Source: Sphingopyxis chilensis
GTDB lineage: Bacteria > Pseudomonadota > Alphaproteobacteria > Sphingomonadales > Sphingomonadaceae
Length of the DNA: 64,000 nt
Direction: 5' to 3'
Assembly: GCF_035930445.1 (NCBI RefSeq)
Contig: NZ_CP142394.1
Span: 2,513,501-2,577,500 of the forward strand
Position numbers and translations under genes: made by a program. The notes under the pieces were generated by a model, which did no database searches, was not told the DNA's origin, and was given only the letters and a program-made list of their open reading frames with translations. Shown here in pieces: positions 17,938 through 26,291 of this stretch (within the stretch, counting starts at the first letter, position 1; each line of letters begins with the position of its first letter).

Positions 17938-18065
17938 CCTCCCTGTCGCGTAGCGATGGGGAGGCGTGGTGGAGGGGCCGCGAGGCGTCAGCGCGCGCTT
18001 GCGCGCCTGGCCCCTCCGTCAGCCTTGGGGGGCTGCCACCTCCCCATCGCTACGCGACAAGGAGG
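17938..18065. repeat. Palindromic intergenic repeat, family A, opposite orientation
   Basis: Near-perfect 27-base arms, beginning CCTCCCTGTCGCGTAGCGAT at 17938 and pairing with CGCTACGCGACAAGGAGG to 18065. The middle carries CCCCTCCGTCAGCC, the reverse complement of the middle of the 7897-8030 copy. Confidence 0.9.
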
Positions 18066-18079
18066 ATAGTCTCCTCACC

Positions 18080-18105
18080 GTCATCCCGGCGCAGGCCGGG
18101 ATGAC
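18080..18105. repeat. Short palindromic repeat, family B
   Basis: GTCATCCCGGC-GCAG-GCCGGGATGAC, a perfect palindrome with a four-base loop. Larger relatives are at 28412-28456 and 34075-34145. Confidence 0.75.
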
Positions 18106-18146
18106 GAATAACGGAAGGTCGGGGATACGCCCCAAGGCGGGTATCT

Positions 18147-18584
18147 TCAGCGCAGCACACCCATTGCCGCCTGCGCGCGCGCATAAAGGAACAGCGCGAT
18201 CACGATGACCCAGATCACCGCGGTGAAGATCATCGGGAAAGTCCCGAACATCCGCTCCAGGTCGCCATAGTGCATCCCGAACTGATAGACGCTGCTGATC
18301 GCAAGGCCGACGAGCGAGAGCAGGAAGGCGGTCACCGCGTGGCGGCTGCGCGCGAGCAGCAGGATCGAGCCCAGCACCGATCCCCACACGCCCAGCGCCC
18401 AGCCGAGATTCGCCCACAGCGGGAAGCTGTAGAAATAGGCCTGCTGTTCGGGGGTGAAAGCCGCCATATATTCGGGGTTCTTGAGTTTGGTCATCACATA
18501 GTCGAATGCACCGAATGCGTTCCACAGCAGCGATATGATGCCGACGGCCCACAGGTGCCACGGCGTTTTCACGGCTTCGTTCAT
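18147..18584 (-). CDS. Four-helix membrane protein, unrecognised
   Basis: A 145-residue inner-membrane protein with four hydrophobic segments (about 10-32, 58-77, 84-103 and 114-136). No motif I recognise. It starts 23 bases after the TetR gene and shares its strand, so it is probably the last gene of the TetR operon. Confidence 0.7.
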   Translation of the reverse strand: MNEAVKTPWHLWAVGIISLLWNAFGAFDYVMTKLKNPEYMAAFTPEQQAYFYSFPLWANLGWALGVWGSVLGSILLLARSRHAVTAFLLSLVGLAISSVYQFGMHYGDLERMFGTFPMIFTAVIWVIVIALFLYARAQAAMGVLR

Positions 18585-18607
18585 ATTCGTCTCCCCCTCC
18601 AGAAAGA

Positions 18608-19216
18608 TCAGGCGAAGCTATCACGCTTTGCCGCCGCCATCAATGTGGTGATATAGTCACGCAATACAGCGATGTTACGATCGAAATAGCCGATGTCGCG
18701 ATAGGTGCGCGCCTGCATCACCGCACCTTCCATCACCGTCAGCACGAATTCGCCGAGCGCCTTGCGATCGGAGTCCTTCGGCAGGCGATCGGCCGCGGCA
18801 TCGAAACAGCCCGCAATCGCCGCCGACCAGTTCGAAAAATTCGCCGCCATCAGATCGCGCACCACCGGGTCGGGCTCGTGGATTTCGAGCGCAAGGCTAC
18901 CGATCGGGCAGCCGTAGGTGCAATCGGTCACGATCAGGTGCGTGCGATAGCCGGCCAGCAGCGCAAAGATGCGCTCGATCGGATCGTCGACTCCCTCCCA
19001 GTTCGGCGCGAGCAGCATCTCGTCGATCCCGTCGCGATAGAGTTCGAGCACGCCGACGAGAACATCCTGCTTGCCGGGGAAGAAATGATAGAGGCTGCCG
19101 CTGTGCACCTGGCTCCGCGAGAGGATGTCGGACACCGACGTCGAGAGATAGCCCTTCTCCCAGAACAGCTCCATCGCGGTCATCAGGATGCGGTTGCGCG
19201 TGTCGGTGGCGTTCAC
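18608..19216 (-). CDS. TetR/AcrR family transcriptional regulator
   Basis: A 202-residue one-component repressor-like protein. The N-terminal helix-turn-helix is clear: MELFWEKGYLSTSVSDILSRS then SGSLYHFFPGKQDVLVGVL. The C-terminal ligand domain (residues 70-200) has two cysteines in VTDCTYGCPIGSLALE. Lies between a DUF4287 gene and a membrane protein, all minus strand with gaps of 12 and 23 bases. The 20-base palindrome at 19809 is the best candidate operator. Confidence 0.92.
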   Translation of the reverse strand: MNATDTRNRILMTAMELFWEKGYLSTSVSDILSRSQVHSGSLYHFFPGKQDVLVGVLELYRDGIDEMLLAPNWEGVDDPIERIFALLAGYRTHLIVTDCTYGCPIGSLALEIHEPDPVVRDLMAANFSNWSAAIAGCFDAAADRLPKDSDRKALGEFVLTVMEGAVMQARTYRDIGYFDRNIAVLRDYITTLMAAAKRDSFA

Positions 19217-19228
19217 GGCGCCCCCCCC

Positions 19229-19783
19229 CTAGCCCGCACGATCATAGGCGGCGCGGAGCCAGCCCGCGACATCATCGCCCGCCTCTTCGCCCGCGGCGAC
19301 GCGCATGCGGTGCGAGACCATCGCGTTCCAGCTACCCGCAAGTTCGAGCCTGCCGGCAGGCTCCTCGCCTTTGAGCGCGAGGCCGATATCGAAACGATCC
19401 TTGGTCGACGGCTGGAGCAGCGCGAACTGCTTCTTGCGGCGCAGGCTGACATAGCCCTTCTTGGGAGCAAGTTCGACGTCGCCGCCGAAGGCCTGCACTT
19501 GCGCGATCAGCCGGTCGTAAAGCGGCCGCCAATGCGCCCTCGCCCCTTCGAATGCCGCATCGACCAGCACGTCATCATCCTGCGACAGCGCGGAGGACTT
19601 ATTGGCGGCATGGACGATCATATTGGCATAGCCGTGGCCGAGGCCATGTTCGCTTTTCAGGTGATTGACCAACGCCATATGGCCGGCGATGCCGGCGGCG
19701 CGCGCGGCGGCGACCCATTCGTCGAGCCCCTTGCCGGTCTTCGCTTTGAGGCTTTCGCCCATCTTCTCGAATTCGTCGGCCAT
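19229..19783 (-). CDS. DUF4287/DUF5655 domain protein
   Basis: A 184-residue soluble protein with an N-terminal DUF4287-like helical domain (TGKGLDEWVAAARAAGIAGH, HGLGHGYANMIVHAA) followed by a DUF5655-like region (VQAFGGDVELAPKKGYVSLRRKKQFALLQ, RFDIGLALKG). The family is uncharacterised. First gene of the TetR operon. Confidence 0.85.
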   Translation of the reverse strand: MADEFEKMGESLKAKTGKGLDEWVAAARAAGIAGHMALVNHLKSEHGLGHGYANMIVHAANKSSALSQDDDVLVDAAFEGARAHWRPLYDRLIAQVQAFGGDVELAPKKGYVSLRRKKQFALLQPSTKDRFDIGLALKGEEPAGRLELAGSWNAMVSHRMRVAAGEEAGDDVAGWLRAAYDRAG

Positions 19784-19808
19784 CGCCGTCCTCCCTCGTC
19801 AAGATGAG

Positions 19809-19828
19809 TTGATTGAACATTCAACCAA
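19809..19828. promoter_or_regulatory. Candidate TetR operator
   Basis: TTGATTGAACATTCAACCAA is an imperfect 20-base palindrome, matching at nine of ten positions apart from the centre, 26 bases before the ATG of the DUF4287 gene. Size and symmetry are those of a TetR-family site, and the TetR gene is in the same operon. Confidence 0.55.
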
Positions 19829-19880
19829 GCATTTTGTCAAGAGGCTTGGCAAGCGGACGGTCAGCCCCGATATGCGCAGC

Positions 19881-20579
19881 ATGTGCGTCGTCGCCCTCGC
19901 CCATCGCGCCCATCCCGATTGGCCGCTCATCCTTGTCGGCAACCGCGACGAGTTCCACGCGCGGCCCGCTGCGCCGCTCCACATCTGGGACGGGGACAGC
20001 GGCATCGTCGCCGGGCGCGACCTGCAGGCGGGCGGGACCTGGCTTGGCGTTCACCGCCCGAGCGGCCGCACCGTCGTCGTCACCAACGTCCGCGGCGCGA
20101 TGCCCGATCCGGCGAAGGAATCGCGCGGCGCACTCGTGTCCGACCTGCTGCGCGGCGAAGGGCGTTTCGCAGCGCCGGACGCCCAAGATTTGCCGCGCTT
20201 CAACGCGTTCAACCTGTTCGCGGTCGATGCCGGTGCGGCCCGGCTGCTCACCAACCGGCCGGTTCCCCTGATCATGCCCCTCGAACCCGGCGTCCACGCG
20301 CTCGCCAACGAGCCGGTCGATACCCCCTGCCCGCGCGCCGAGCGGCTGCGCCGCGCGCTCGAAACGAGTGTCGCAGCTGGCGGCGATCCCGAGAGACTGC
20401 TCGATTCGCTGATGGCCGAGGACGACCCCGCACTCTTCCTGCGCGGCGATATCTATGGCACGCGCGCCTCGACGCTCGTGCTCGTGTCGGCTGACGGCGC
20501 GGCCCGAATGATCGAGCGCCGACACGAAGCGGGCGGCCGCCCCGCTGGAGCGACCGCCCTCGAATTTCATACCGGCTGA
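19881..20579 (+). CDS. NRDE family protein (TANGO2-like)
   Basis: A 232-residue protein starting MCVVALAHRAHPDWPLILVGNRDEF, with the NRDE motif and Cys2 as the probable nucleophile of the Ntn-hydrolase-like fold. TWLGVHRPSGRTVVVTNVR and YGTRASTLVLV are further conserved blocks. An ATG at 19872 would put the cysteine at position 5; the 19881 start keeps it at 2, which is the family norm. Role unknown. Confidence 0.88.
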   Translation: MCVVALAHRAHPDWPLILVGNRDEFHARPAAPLHIWDGDSGIVAGRDLQAGGTWLGVHRPSGRTVVVTNVRGAMPDPAKESRGALVSDLLRGEGRFAAPDAQDLPRFNAFNLFAVDAGAARLLTNRPVPLIMPLEPGVHALANEPVDTPCPRAERLRRALETSVAAGGDPERLLDSLMAEDDPALFLRGDIYGTRASTLVLVSADGAARMIERRHEAGGRPAGATALEFHTG

Positions 20580-20589
20580 GCCGGCGAAA

Positions 20590-21126
20590 TTATTTCGGCG
20601 CGATCACCATGAGCATCTGGCGGCCTTCGGTGCGCGGATGCGCCTCGACCTTCGCGATTTCCGACGTCAGTTCGGCGACGCGCTGGAGCACGTTGAGGCC
20701 CAGCTGGGTGTGGCTCATCTCGCGGCCGCGGAAGCGCATGGTCATCTTGACCTTGTCGCCTTCCTCTAGGAAGTCGAAGACCTTCTTCATCTTCACGTCG
20801 AAATCATGATCGTCGATATTCGGACGCATCTTGATCTCTTTGATTTCCTGGGTCTTCTGGCTCTTGCGCGCGAGGTTCGCCTTTTTCTGCGCCTCGTACT
20901 TGAACTTGCCGACGTCGAGGAATTTGCACACCGGCGGATCGGCGTTGGGAGATACTTCCACCAGGTCGAGCCCGACCTCGGCCGCCTGCTCAATCGCTTC
21001 GGCCGTCAGCATCACGCCCAGATTTTCGCCTTCCTCGTCGATCACGCGGACTTTGGGGGAGGCGATAAATTCATTGTAACGCGGACCGTTTTTAGGCGGC
21101 ATCGGTGCCATCGGGCGACGGGTCAT
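20590..21126 (-). CDS. infC: Translation initiation factor IF-3
   Basis: Ribosomal factor that keeps the subunits apart and checks the start codon; 178 residues from ATG at 21126. N-domain [24 protein letters not shown], linker rich in lysine, C-domain [15 protein letters not shown]. The Shine-Dalgarno AGGAG (21151-21147) is 20 bases from that ATG, too far, but eight bases from an in-frame AUA at 21138, so the true start may be AUA (four more residues). E. coli infC also uses a rare codon, which serves autoregulation. Confidence 0.93.
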   Translation of the reverse strand: MTRRPMAPMPPKNGPRYNEFIASPKVRVIDEEGENLGVMLTAEAIEQAAEVGLDLVEVSPNADPPVCKFLDVGKFKYEAQKKANLARKSQKTQEIKEIKMRPNIDDHDFDVKMKKVFDFLEEGDKVKMTMRFRGREMSHTQLGLNVLQRVAELTSEIAKVEAHPRTEGRQMLMVIAPK

Positions 21127-21297
21127 GGGCGGTGGTATAGCTGTATCTCCTGAAACATTGTAAACAGGCGTGCGGAATCGACGCCGGAACACGCGCGATT
21201 GTCATATAGTGATCGCCGCGTCGGCGTAAAGACCGCCGCGCTTTTCCGATACCGGTTTTCGGCCAACTGTGGCCGGCCTGCCACTGTCAATCGCAGT

Positions 21298-22512
21298 TCA
21301 CCATTTGGTCGGCGCCGGATCGATCACGCGGAAGCCGCCGGCCCCGATTTCGCTGACCTCGAGCGCGCGCTCGGCGATGCCGCGGTTGCTGAAGCGGAAG
21401 ATGCCGTCGATCCCGCCGAAGCCGTCGGCGGCAAGCAGGCGGCTCGTCGGGAAATTGCTGCCCGGTTTCCAGTCGCGCGCGATGCGCACCGTCAGCAGAA
21501 CCGAATCATAGCCGAGGCTGGCGAGACGGTAGGGCGTTCGGCCGAAACGGCTGCGATATTTGGTCGCAAGCTGGCGATAGAGGCCGTCGGAGACGCTGGC
21601 GAACCATGCCCCGCGCATCGCGGCATTGCTGCCCAGCGCCGCATCGGTGTTCCAGAGTTCGGTGCCGAGGATCTGCTTGCTGCCCGCTCCCTTGATCACG
21701 GGGACGGCGCGGATCGCATTGCCGCCACTGTCGGCGATCAGCACCGCATCCATCGCGCCGGCATTGGCGAGCCGCCGCGCCGCACCCGACAGCGCAGTCG
21801 CGCTGCGGTCATAGCTTTCGACGGCAACCAGTGTCCCGCCCGCCTCGGCGACCGCGGCGCGGAACGCCGCTGCCGAACGGTCACCATAGACATTCTTGGG
21901 CACGAGCGCGCCGAAGCGCTGATGCCCCTTGGCGCGCGAAAAGGCGACGACGCGCTCGACCGACTGGCCGGGGACGAAGCCCATGATGAAGACGCCGTTG
22001 CCCGCGACGCTGCTGTCGTTCGAGAAACTCAGCACCGGAACCTTCGCCCCGCGTGCGATCGGCGCCACCGCCGAGACATCCTCGCTGAGCAGCGGCCCGA
22101 GGATCAGCTTGTTGCCATCGGCGACCGCCTGCCGCGCCGCCGCGGCGGCGCCGAGCGCGGTGTCATAGGTTGTGATGCGCACGCGTTCGGTGCGCGTATC
22201 GAGCAGCGCCAGCGTTGTCGCATTGGCGATCGCGGTGCCGACGTCGGCGTTGGGTCCGGTCTGCGGAACGAGCAGCGCGACACGGTGGCGGTCGGTGTCG
22301 GTCGGCAGGCCGGGGCCGACATTGTCGTCGGGGTTGGTCGGCGGCGGCGGGGTGGCAGGGCCGCCGGTTTTCGGAACCACCTGGCACGCCGCGAGCAGCC
22401 CCGCCATCGCCATCACGCCGAACCCGCGCAGCATCTGGCGACGCGGCGGTGCTTTGTTTTGGCGCTGGTCGGCAGTTTCTGCCATTTTCGGCGTCATGCC
22501 AGATTCGAACAT
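21298..22512 (-). CDS. Penicillin-binding protein activator, LpoA-like lipoprotein
   Basis: A 404-residue lipoprotein with hydrophobic LRGFGVMAMAGLLAAC (lipobox) followed by a proline-rich stretch, then a periplasmic-binding-protein fold with LLVPQTGPNADVGTAIANA, KLILGPLLSEDVSAVAPIA and FGALVPKNVYGDRS. It matches the LpoA C-terminal domain, which activates PBP1A. AGGGAG eight bases ahead supports the ATG at 22512, although this overlaps the divergent rsmI start. An ATG at 22485 is the alternative. Confidence 0.82.
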   Translation of the reverse strand: MFESGMTPKMAETADQRQNKAPPRRQMLRGFGVMAMAGLLAACQVVPKTGGPATPPPPTNPDDNVGPGLPTDTDRHRVALLVPQTGPNADVGTAIANATTLALLDTRTERVRITTYDTALGAAAAARQAVADGNKLILGPLLSEDVSAVAPIARGAKVPVLSFSNDSSVAGNGVFIMGFVPGQSVERVVAFSRAKGHQRFGALVPKNVYGDRSAAAFRAAVAEAGGTLVAVESYDRSATALSGAARRLANAGAMDAVLIADSGGNAIRAVPVIKGAGSKQILGTELWNTDAALGSNAAMRGAWFASVSDGLYRQLATKYRSRFGRTPYRLASLGYDSVLLTVRIARDWKPGSNFPTSRLLAADGFGGIDGIFRFSNRGIAERALEVSEIGAGGFRVIDPAPTKW

Positions 22513-23356
22513 CTCAGATTCTCCCTTGCCCGGTCTCTATATCGTCGCGACGCCCATCGGCAACCTTGGCGACATCGGCGCGCGCGCGGCCAAAACGCTC
22601 GCCGCCGCCGACGTGGTCGCCGCGGAGGATACGCGCGTGACCGCGAAACTGCTGTCGCATCTGGGTTTGCGTGTGCCGATGACCCCCTATCATGATCATA
22701 GCGACGAACGCACCCGCGCCGCGCTGGTTGCGCGTATGGAGAGCGAAGTTGTCGTTTTGGTGTCGGACGCCGGCACCCCCCTGATTTCGGACCCGGGATA
22801 CAAGCTGGTGCGCGATGCCCGTGCGGCGGGACGCCATGTCACCACCCTGCCCGGCCCTTGCGCCGCGATCGCCGCGATCACGTTGTCGGGCCTGCCGAGC
22901 GACCGCTTCCTGTTTGCGGGTTTCCTGCCGAACAAGGCCAAGGCGCGCGCCGACACGCTCGCAGAATTCGCCGGATTGCGTGCGACGCTGGTGTTTTACG
23001 AAAGCGGGCCGCGGCTTGCAGCATCGCTGGCAGCAATGGCCGAAGGGCTCGGCGACCGCGAGGCGGCGGTCGCGCGCGAGATCAGCAAGATGTTCGAGGA
23101 ATGCGTCACCGGCACGCTGAGCGAGCTTGCCGCGCGTTACGCCGAGGCGCCGCCGAAGGGAGAGATCGTGGTCATCGTTGGCCCGCCCGGCGAAGCGCTG
23201 GCCGAGGAAGCCGACGACGACACCCTGGACGCCGCATTGCGCGAAGCGATGGCGGACAAGCCCGTCGCGCAGGCAGCGAAAGCGGTCGCCAAACGCTTCG
23301 GGCTCGATCGGCACGCGGTTTATGCGCGTGCGCTGACGCTGAAAGAGCAGGCTTGA
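22496..23356 (+). CDS. rsmI: 16S rRNA 2'-O-ribose C1402 methyltransferase
   Basis: Methylates C1402 of 16S rRNA in the ribosomal P site using S-adenosylmethionine; 286 residues. LYIVATPIGNLGDIGARAAK is the family N-terminal block, VSDAGTPLISDPGY and YESGPRL follow, then the C-terminal GEIVVIVGPP. No Shine-Dalgarno for the ATG at 22496. Its 5' end overlaps the divergent LpoA-like gene by 17 bases. Followed by yraN with a four-base overlap. The lpoA/rsmI/yraN grouping is conserved with E. coli. Confidence 0.93.
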   Translation: MPDSNISDSPLPGLYIVATPIGNLGDIGARAAKTLAAADVVAAEDTRVTAKLLSHLGLRVPMTPYHDHSDERTRAALVARMESEVVVLVSDAGTPLISDPGYKLVRDARAAGRHVTTLPGPCAAIAAITLSGLPSDRFLFAGFLPNKAKARADTLAEFAGLRATLVFYESGPRLAASLAAMAEGLGDREAAVAREISKMFEECVTGTLSELAARYAEAPPKGEIVVIVGPPGEALAEEADDDTLDAALREAMADKPVAQAAKAVAKRFGLDRHAVYARALTLKEQA

Positions 23357-23703
23357 ACCGCGCCGCCGCCGAGGCGCGCGGGCGCAAGGCCGAGCGCCGC
23401 GCCGCCTGGTGGCTGCGCCTCCACGGCTGGCGCATCCTGGGCGAACGGCTGCGCGTTCCGGTCGGCGAAGTCGATCTCGTCGCGCGGCGTGGGCGAACGG
23501 TCGCCTTCATCGAAGTCAAATGGCGCGACCGCGCCGCCGACCTCGACCTGGCGATCGACCAATACCGGCTGCGCCGCGTCGCTGCGGCGGCCGAAATGCT
23601 CGCTCCGCGCTTCGCCGGCCCGCGCGACGACATTCGCATCGACGTGATGCTCCTTGCACCACGGCGCCTGCCACGCCATCTGGTCCACGTCTGGCAACCC
23701 TGA
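23353..23703 (+). CDS. YraN family endonuclease-like protein (UPF0102)
   Basis: 116 residues; TTG start overlapping the rsmI stop. Restriction-endonuclease-like fold: RGRKAERRAAWWLRLHGW, GEVDLVARRGRTVAFIEVK and the aspartate/glutamate-lysine core. Function in cells is uncertain (linked to recombination or DNA uptake in other families). Sits between rsmI and gshB. Confidence 0.88.
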   Translation: MNRAAAEARGRKAERRAAWWLRLHGWRILGERLRVPVGEVDLVARRGRTVAFIEVKWRDRAADLDLAIDQYRLRRVAAAAEMLAPRFAGPRDDIRIDVMLLAPRRLPRHLVHVWQP

Positions 23704-23713
23704 GGAAGATCGA

Positions 23714-24664
23714 ATGACCCTGCGCGCCGCGGTACAAATGGACCCGATGGATGGCATCAACATCGGGGGCGACAGCAGCTTCCATCTGATATTGAAGGCG
23801 CTCGACCGCGGCTACGAGCTTTATCATTACGATGTTCGCGGCCTGACGTGGGAGGCCGGGCGGCTGACGACGAAGGCGCACCGTATCATCGAAGCGCAGC
23901 GCGAAGACGGCGCGCATTACAAGTTCGGCGACGAAGTGCTGATCGACCTCGGCCGTGATGTCGATGTCGTGCTGATGCGGCAGGATCCGCCCTTCGACCT
24001 CGGCTATCTCACCGGCACCTGGCTGCTCGAACGGATCGCGGGCGAGACGCTGATCGTCAACGACCCCGTCTCGGTCCGCAACGCCCCCGAAAAAGTGTTC
24101 GTGCTCGACTTTCCCGAGTTCATGCCGCCGACGATGGTCACACGCGACCTCGACGCGGTGAAGGATTTCCAGGCGCGGTACGGCGCGGTCGTGATCAAGC
24201 CGCTCCACGGCAACGGCGGCAAGGCGGTATTCCGCGTCGACGCCGACGGCGGCAACCTCGGCGCGCTCGTCGAGCTGTTCGGACAGGTGTGGCCCGAACC
24301 CTTCATGGTCCAGCAATTCCTGCCGAGCGTCAGCCAGGGCGACAAGCGTATCGTGCTCGTCGACGGCGAAGTCGCGGGCGCGATCAACCGCAAGCCCGGC
24401 GAAGGCGAATTCCGATCGAACCTCGCGGTCGGGGGCTATGCCGAGGCGGCCGAGCTCACTCCGCGCGAACAGGAAATCTGCGATGTGCTAGGGCCGCAGC
24501 TGCGCGAGCGGGGACTGGTTTTCGTCGGGATCGACGTGATCGGCGGCGAGTGGCTGACCGAAATCAACGTCACCTCACCCACCGGGATCGTCGCGATCGA
24601 CCGTTTCAACAACAGCGATACGGCGGGAATGATCTGGGACGCGATCAAGCGACGCATCGGCTGA
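23714..24664 (+). CDS. gshB: Glutathione synthase
   Basis: Joins glycine to gamma-glutamylcysteine with ATP; 316 residues. N-terminal VQMDPMDGINIGGDSSF, ATP-grasp regions RYGAVVIKPLHGNGGKAVFR and QQFLPSVSQGDKRIVLV, and GIDVIGGEWLTEINVTSPTG for Mg binding. GAGGAAGATCGA precedes the ATG. Ten bases after yraN. Confidence 0.96.
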   Translation: MTLRAAVQMDPMDGINIGGDSSFHLILKALDRGYELYHYDVRGLTWEAGRLTTKAHRIIEAQREDGAHYKFGDEVLIDLGRDVDVVLMRQDPPFDLGYLTGTWLLERIAGETLIVNDPVSVRNAPEKVFVLDFPEFMPPTMVTRDLDAVKDFQARYGAVVIKPLHGNGGKAVFRVDADGGNLGALVELFGQVWPEPFMVQQFLPSVSQGDKRIVLVDGEVAGAINRKPGEGEFRSNLAVGGYAEAAELTPREQEICDVLGPQLRERGLVFVGIDVIGGEWLTEINVTSPTGIVAIDRFNNSDTAGMIWDAIKRRIG

Positions 24665-24686
24665 CCGCGCGAAGCGTTGCTCCCCC

Positions 24687-25295
24687 ATGACCGATTTCAT
24701 CCTGAACCTGATCCAGAGCTGGGGCTATGCGGGGATTTTCATCCTCATGTTCATCGAGAATGTGTTTCCGCCGATCCCGTCCGAAGTGATCATGGGACTC
24801 GGCGGGATCGCCGTCGCGCAGGGCCGCTTCGATTTCTGGACGCTCGTCGCCGTCGCGGTCGCGGGCACGACGGCGGGCAACTGGATCTGGTACGCGATCG
24901 GCCGCTGGATCGGTTACGAACGGCTGAAACCCTTTATCGACCGCCACGGGCGCTGGCTGACACTCGACTGGGACGAGGTCGAACGGATGCACAATTTCTT
25001 CCTGAAATATGGCCCCGCCATCGTGTTCATCGCGCGTTTCATGCCCGTCGCGCGAACGATGGTGTCGCTGCCCGCGGGCATGGTGCGGATGAATCAGCTG
25101 AAATTCCTGATCTGGACCGCCGCCGGCTCGACGATCTGGATCGCCGCGCTCGCCGGCGCGGGCAATTGGTTCGGCAAGCAGTTCGCGAACCTCGACGCCT
25201 TCGTCGGTCCGCTCGCACTCGTCGCGATCGGGTCGCTGATCGCCCTCTATATCTACCGCGTTATCACCTGGAAGCCGAAGCCGCGCCGCGATTAG
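24687..25295 (+). CDS. DedA family membrane protein
   Basis: A 202-residue inner membrane protein of the DedA/SNARE-associated family (lipid transport, undecaprenyl phosphate recycling in other members). Features: MFIENVFPPIPSEVIMGLGG at the N-terminus, and KYGPAIVFIARFMPVARTMVSLPAGM containing the F..RF.P..R motif of DedA proteins. Follows gshB by 22 bases. Its stop overlaps that of xerC by four bases (convergent). Confidence 0.93.
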   Translation: MTDFILNLIQSWGYAGIFILMFIENVFPPIPSEVIMGLGGIAVAQGRFDFWTLVAVAVAGTTAGNWIWYAIGRWIGYERLKPFIDRHGRWLTLDWDEVERMHNFFLKYGPAIVFIARFMPVARTMVSLPAGMVRMNQLKFLIWTAAGSTIWIAALAGAGNWFGKQFANLDAFVGPLALVAIGSLIALYIYRVITWKPKPRRD

Positions 25296-26182
25296 GCGCG
25301 CGGGTGCGCCGACCGGTAAATATCGAGCAGGTGCGCCGCGTCGACCGCGGTATAGACTTGCGTCGAGGCAAGGCTCGCGTGGCCGAGCAATTCCTGCAAA
25401 CTTCGAAGATCGGCCCCGCCCGCGAGCAGGTGCGTGGCAAAGCTGTGGCGTAACGCGTGCGGCGTCGTGCGTTCGGGCAGGCCGAGTGCGAGCCGCGCCG
25501 AACGCACATTGGCGCGCACGACGCCGGGCGCCAGCGGCCCGCCCCGCGCGCCGAGAAACAGCGGCGTGTCCTTCCCGATCGGCCAGGGGCAGGCCTCGAC
25601 ATAGCGCGACACCGCACCCGCAACCGCGGGCAGGATCGGCACAATCCGCGTCTTGCTGCGCTTGCCGGTGACGCGCAGCGTATCGCCGAGCGGCAGGACT
25701 GCACCGGTGAGCGAGAGCGCCTCGCCGATGCGCAGCCCCGCGCCATACAGCAGGAGCAGCAGCGCGAAATCGCGCGCGCCGACCCAGCCCTCGCGGGCAT
25801 TATCCTCGACATCATGCGCGAGGCGGAGCACCTCGGCGGGAGCGACGGGCCGCGGCAGCCCCTTCTTGACCCGGGGCCCGCGCATCTGCGGCACGCTGGC
25901 GTTCGATCCGCCCACGAAGCGCAGAAAGCTGCGCAGCGCCGAAAGCTCGCGCGCGGCCGACGCATTGCCGAGCCCCTCAGCACGGCGCTCGGCGAGATAG
26001 GCGCGCAAATCGTTCGGGGTCAGCGCCTTGATAATGCGCGCATCGACCGCGCCGCCGCGATGTCGCGACAGGAAGGCGCAAAAACGCTCCGCCGTCGCGA
26101 TATAGGCACGGCGTGTATGTTCCGACCGGCGCTTTTCATGCGCCAGATGGGCGTCCCAGTCGCGGATCAAATCTTGCGCCAA
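25292..26182 (-). CDS. xerC: Tyrosine recombinase XerC
   Basis: Site-specific recombinase that, with XerD, resolves chromosome dimers at dif; 296 residues. Catalytic residues: arginine in GAGLRIGEALS, HALRHSFATHLLAGG, LGHASLASTQ and the tyrosine in TQVYTAV. The TTG at 26182 with GGGGA six bases upstream gives the family size; the frame runs further upstream but there it reads through a repeat (26208-26271). Not part of an integron or phage. Confidence 0.93.
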   Translation of the reverse strand: MAQDLIRDWDAHLAHEKRRSEHTRRAYIATAERFCAFLSRHRGGAVDARIIKALTPNDLRAYLAERRAEGLGNASAARELSALRSFLRFVGGSNASVPQMRGPRVKKGLPRPVAPAEVLRLAHDVEDNAREGWVGARDFALLLLLYGAGLRIGEALSLTGAVLPLGDTLRVTGKRSKTRIVPILPAVAGAVSRYVEACPWPIGKDTPLFLGARGGPLAPGVVRANVRSARLALGLPERTTPHALRHSFATHLLAGGADLRSLQELLGHASLASTQVYTAVDAAHLLDIYRSAHPRA

Positions 26183-26207
26183 ACCATGTCCCCATTCCCG
26201 CTCGCAT

Positions 26208-26271
26208 CGAGCGAAGTCGAGATGCCCTTCGGCGAAGCGTAAGATCGAGGGATGTCTCGACTTCGCTCGAC
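26208..26271. repeat. Inverted repeat, family C
   Basis: TCGAGCGAAGTCGAG near 26208 and CTCGACTTCGCTCGA ending at 26271 pair over 15 bases. This is the widespread CTTCGCTCGA-type extragenic palindrome. It lies between hemW and xerC. Confidence 0.8.
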
Positions 26272-26291
26272 ACGAACGGATCTGGGGCAAG

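Noticed and set aside
25292..26182. Tyrosine recombinase as a sign of an integrated element
   Set aside because: Size, motifs and place between dedA and hemW fit housekeeping XerC; no att repeats or phage genes nearby.
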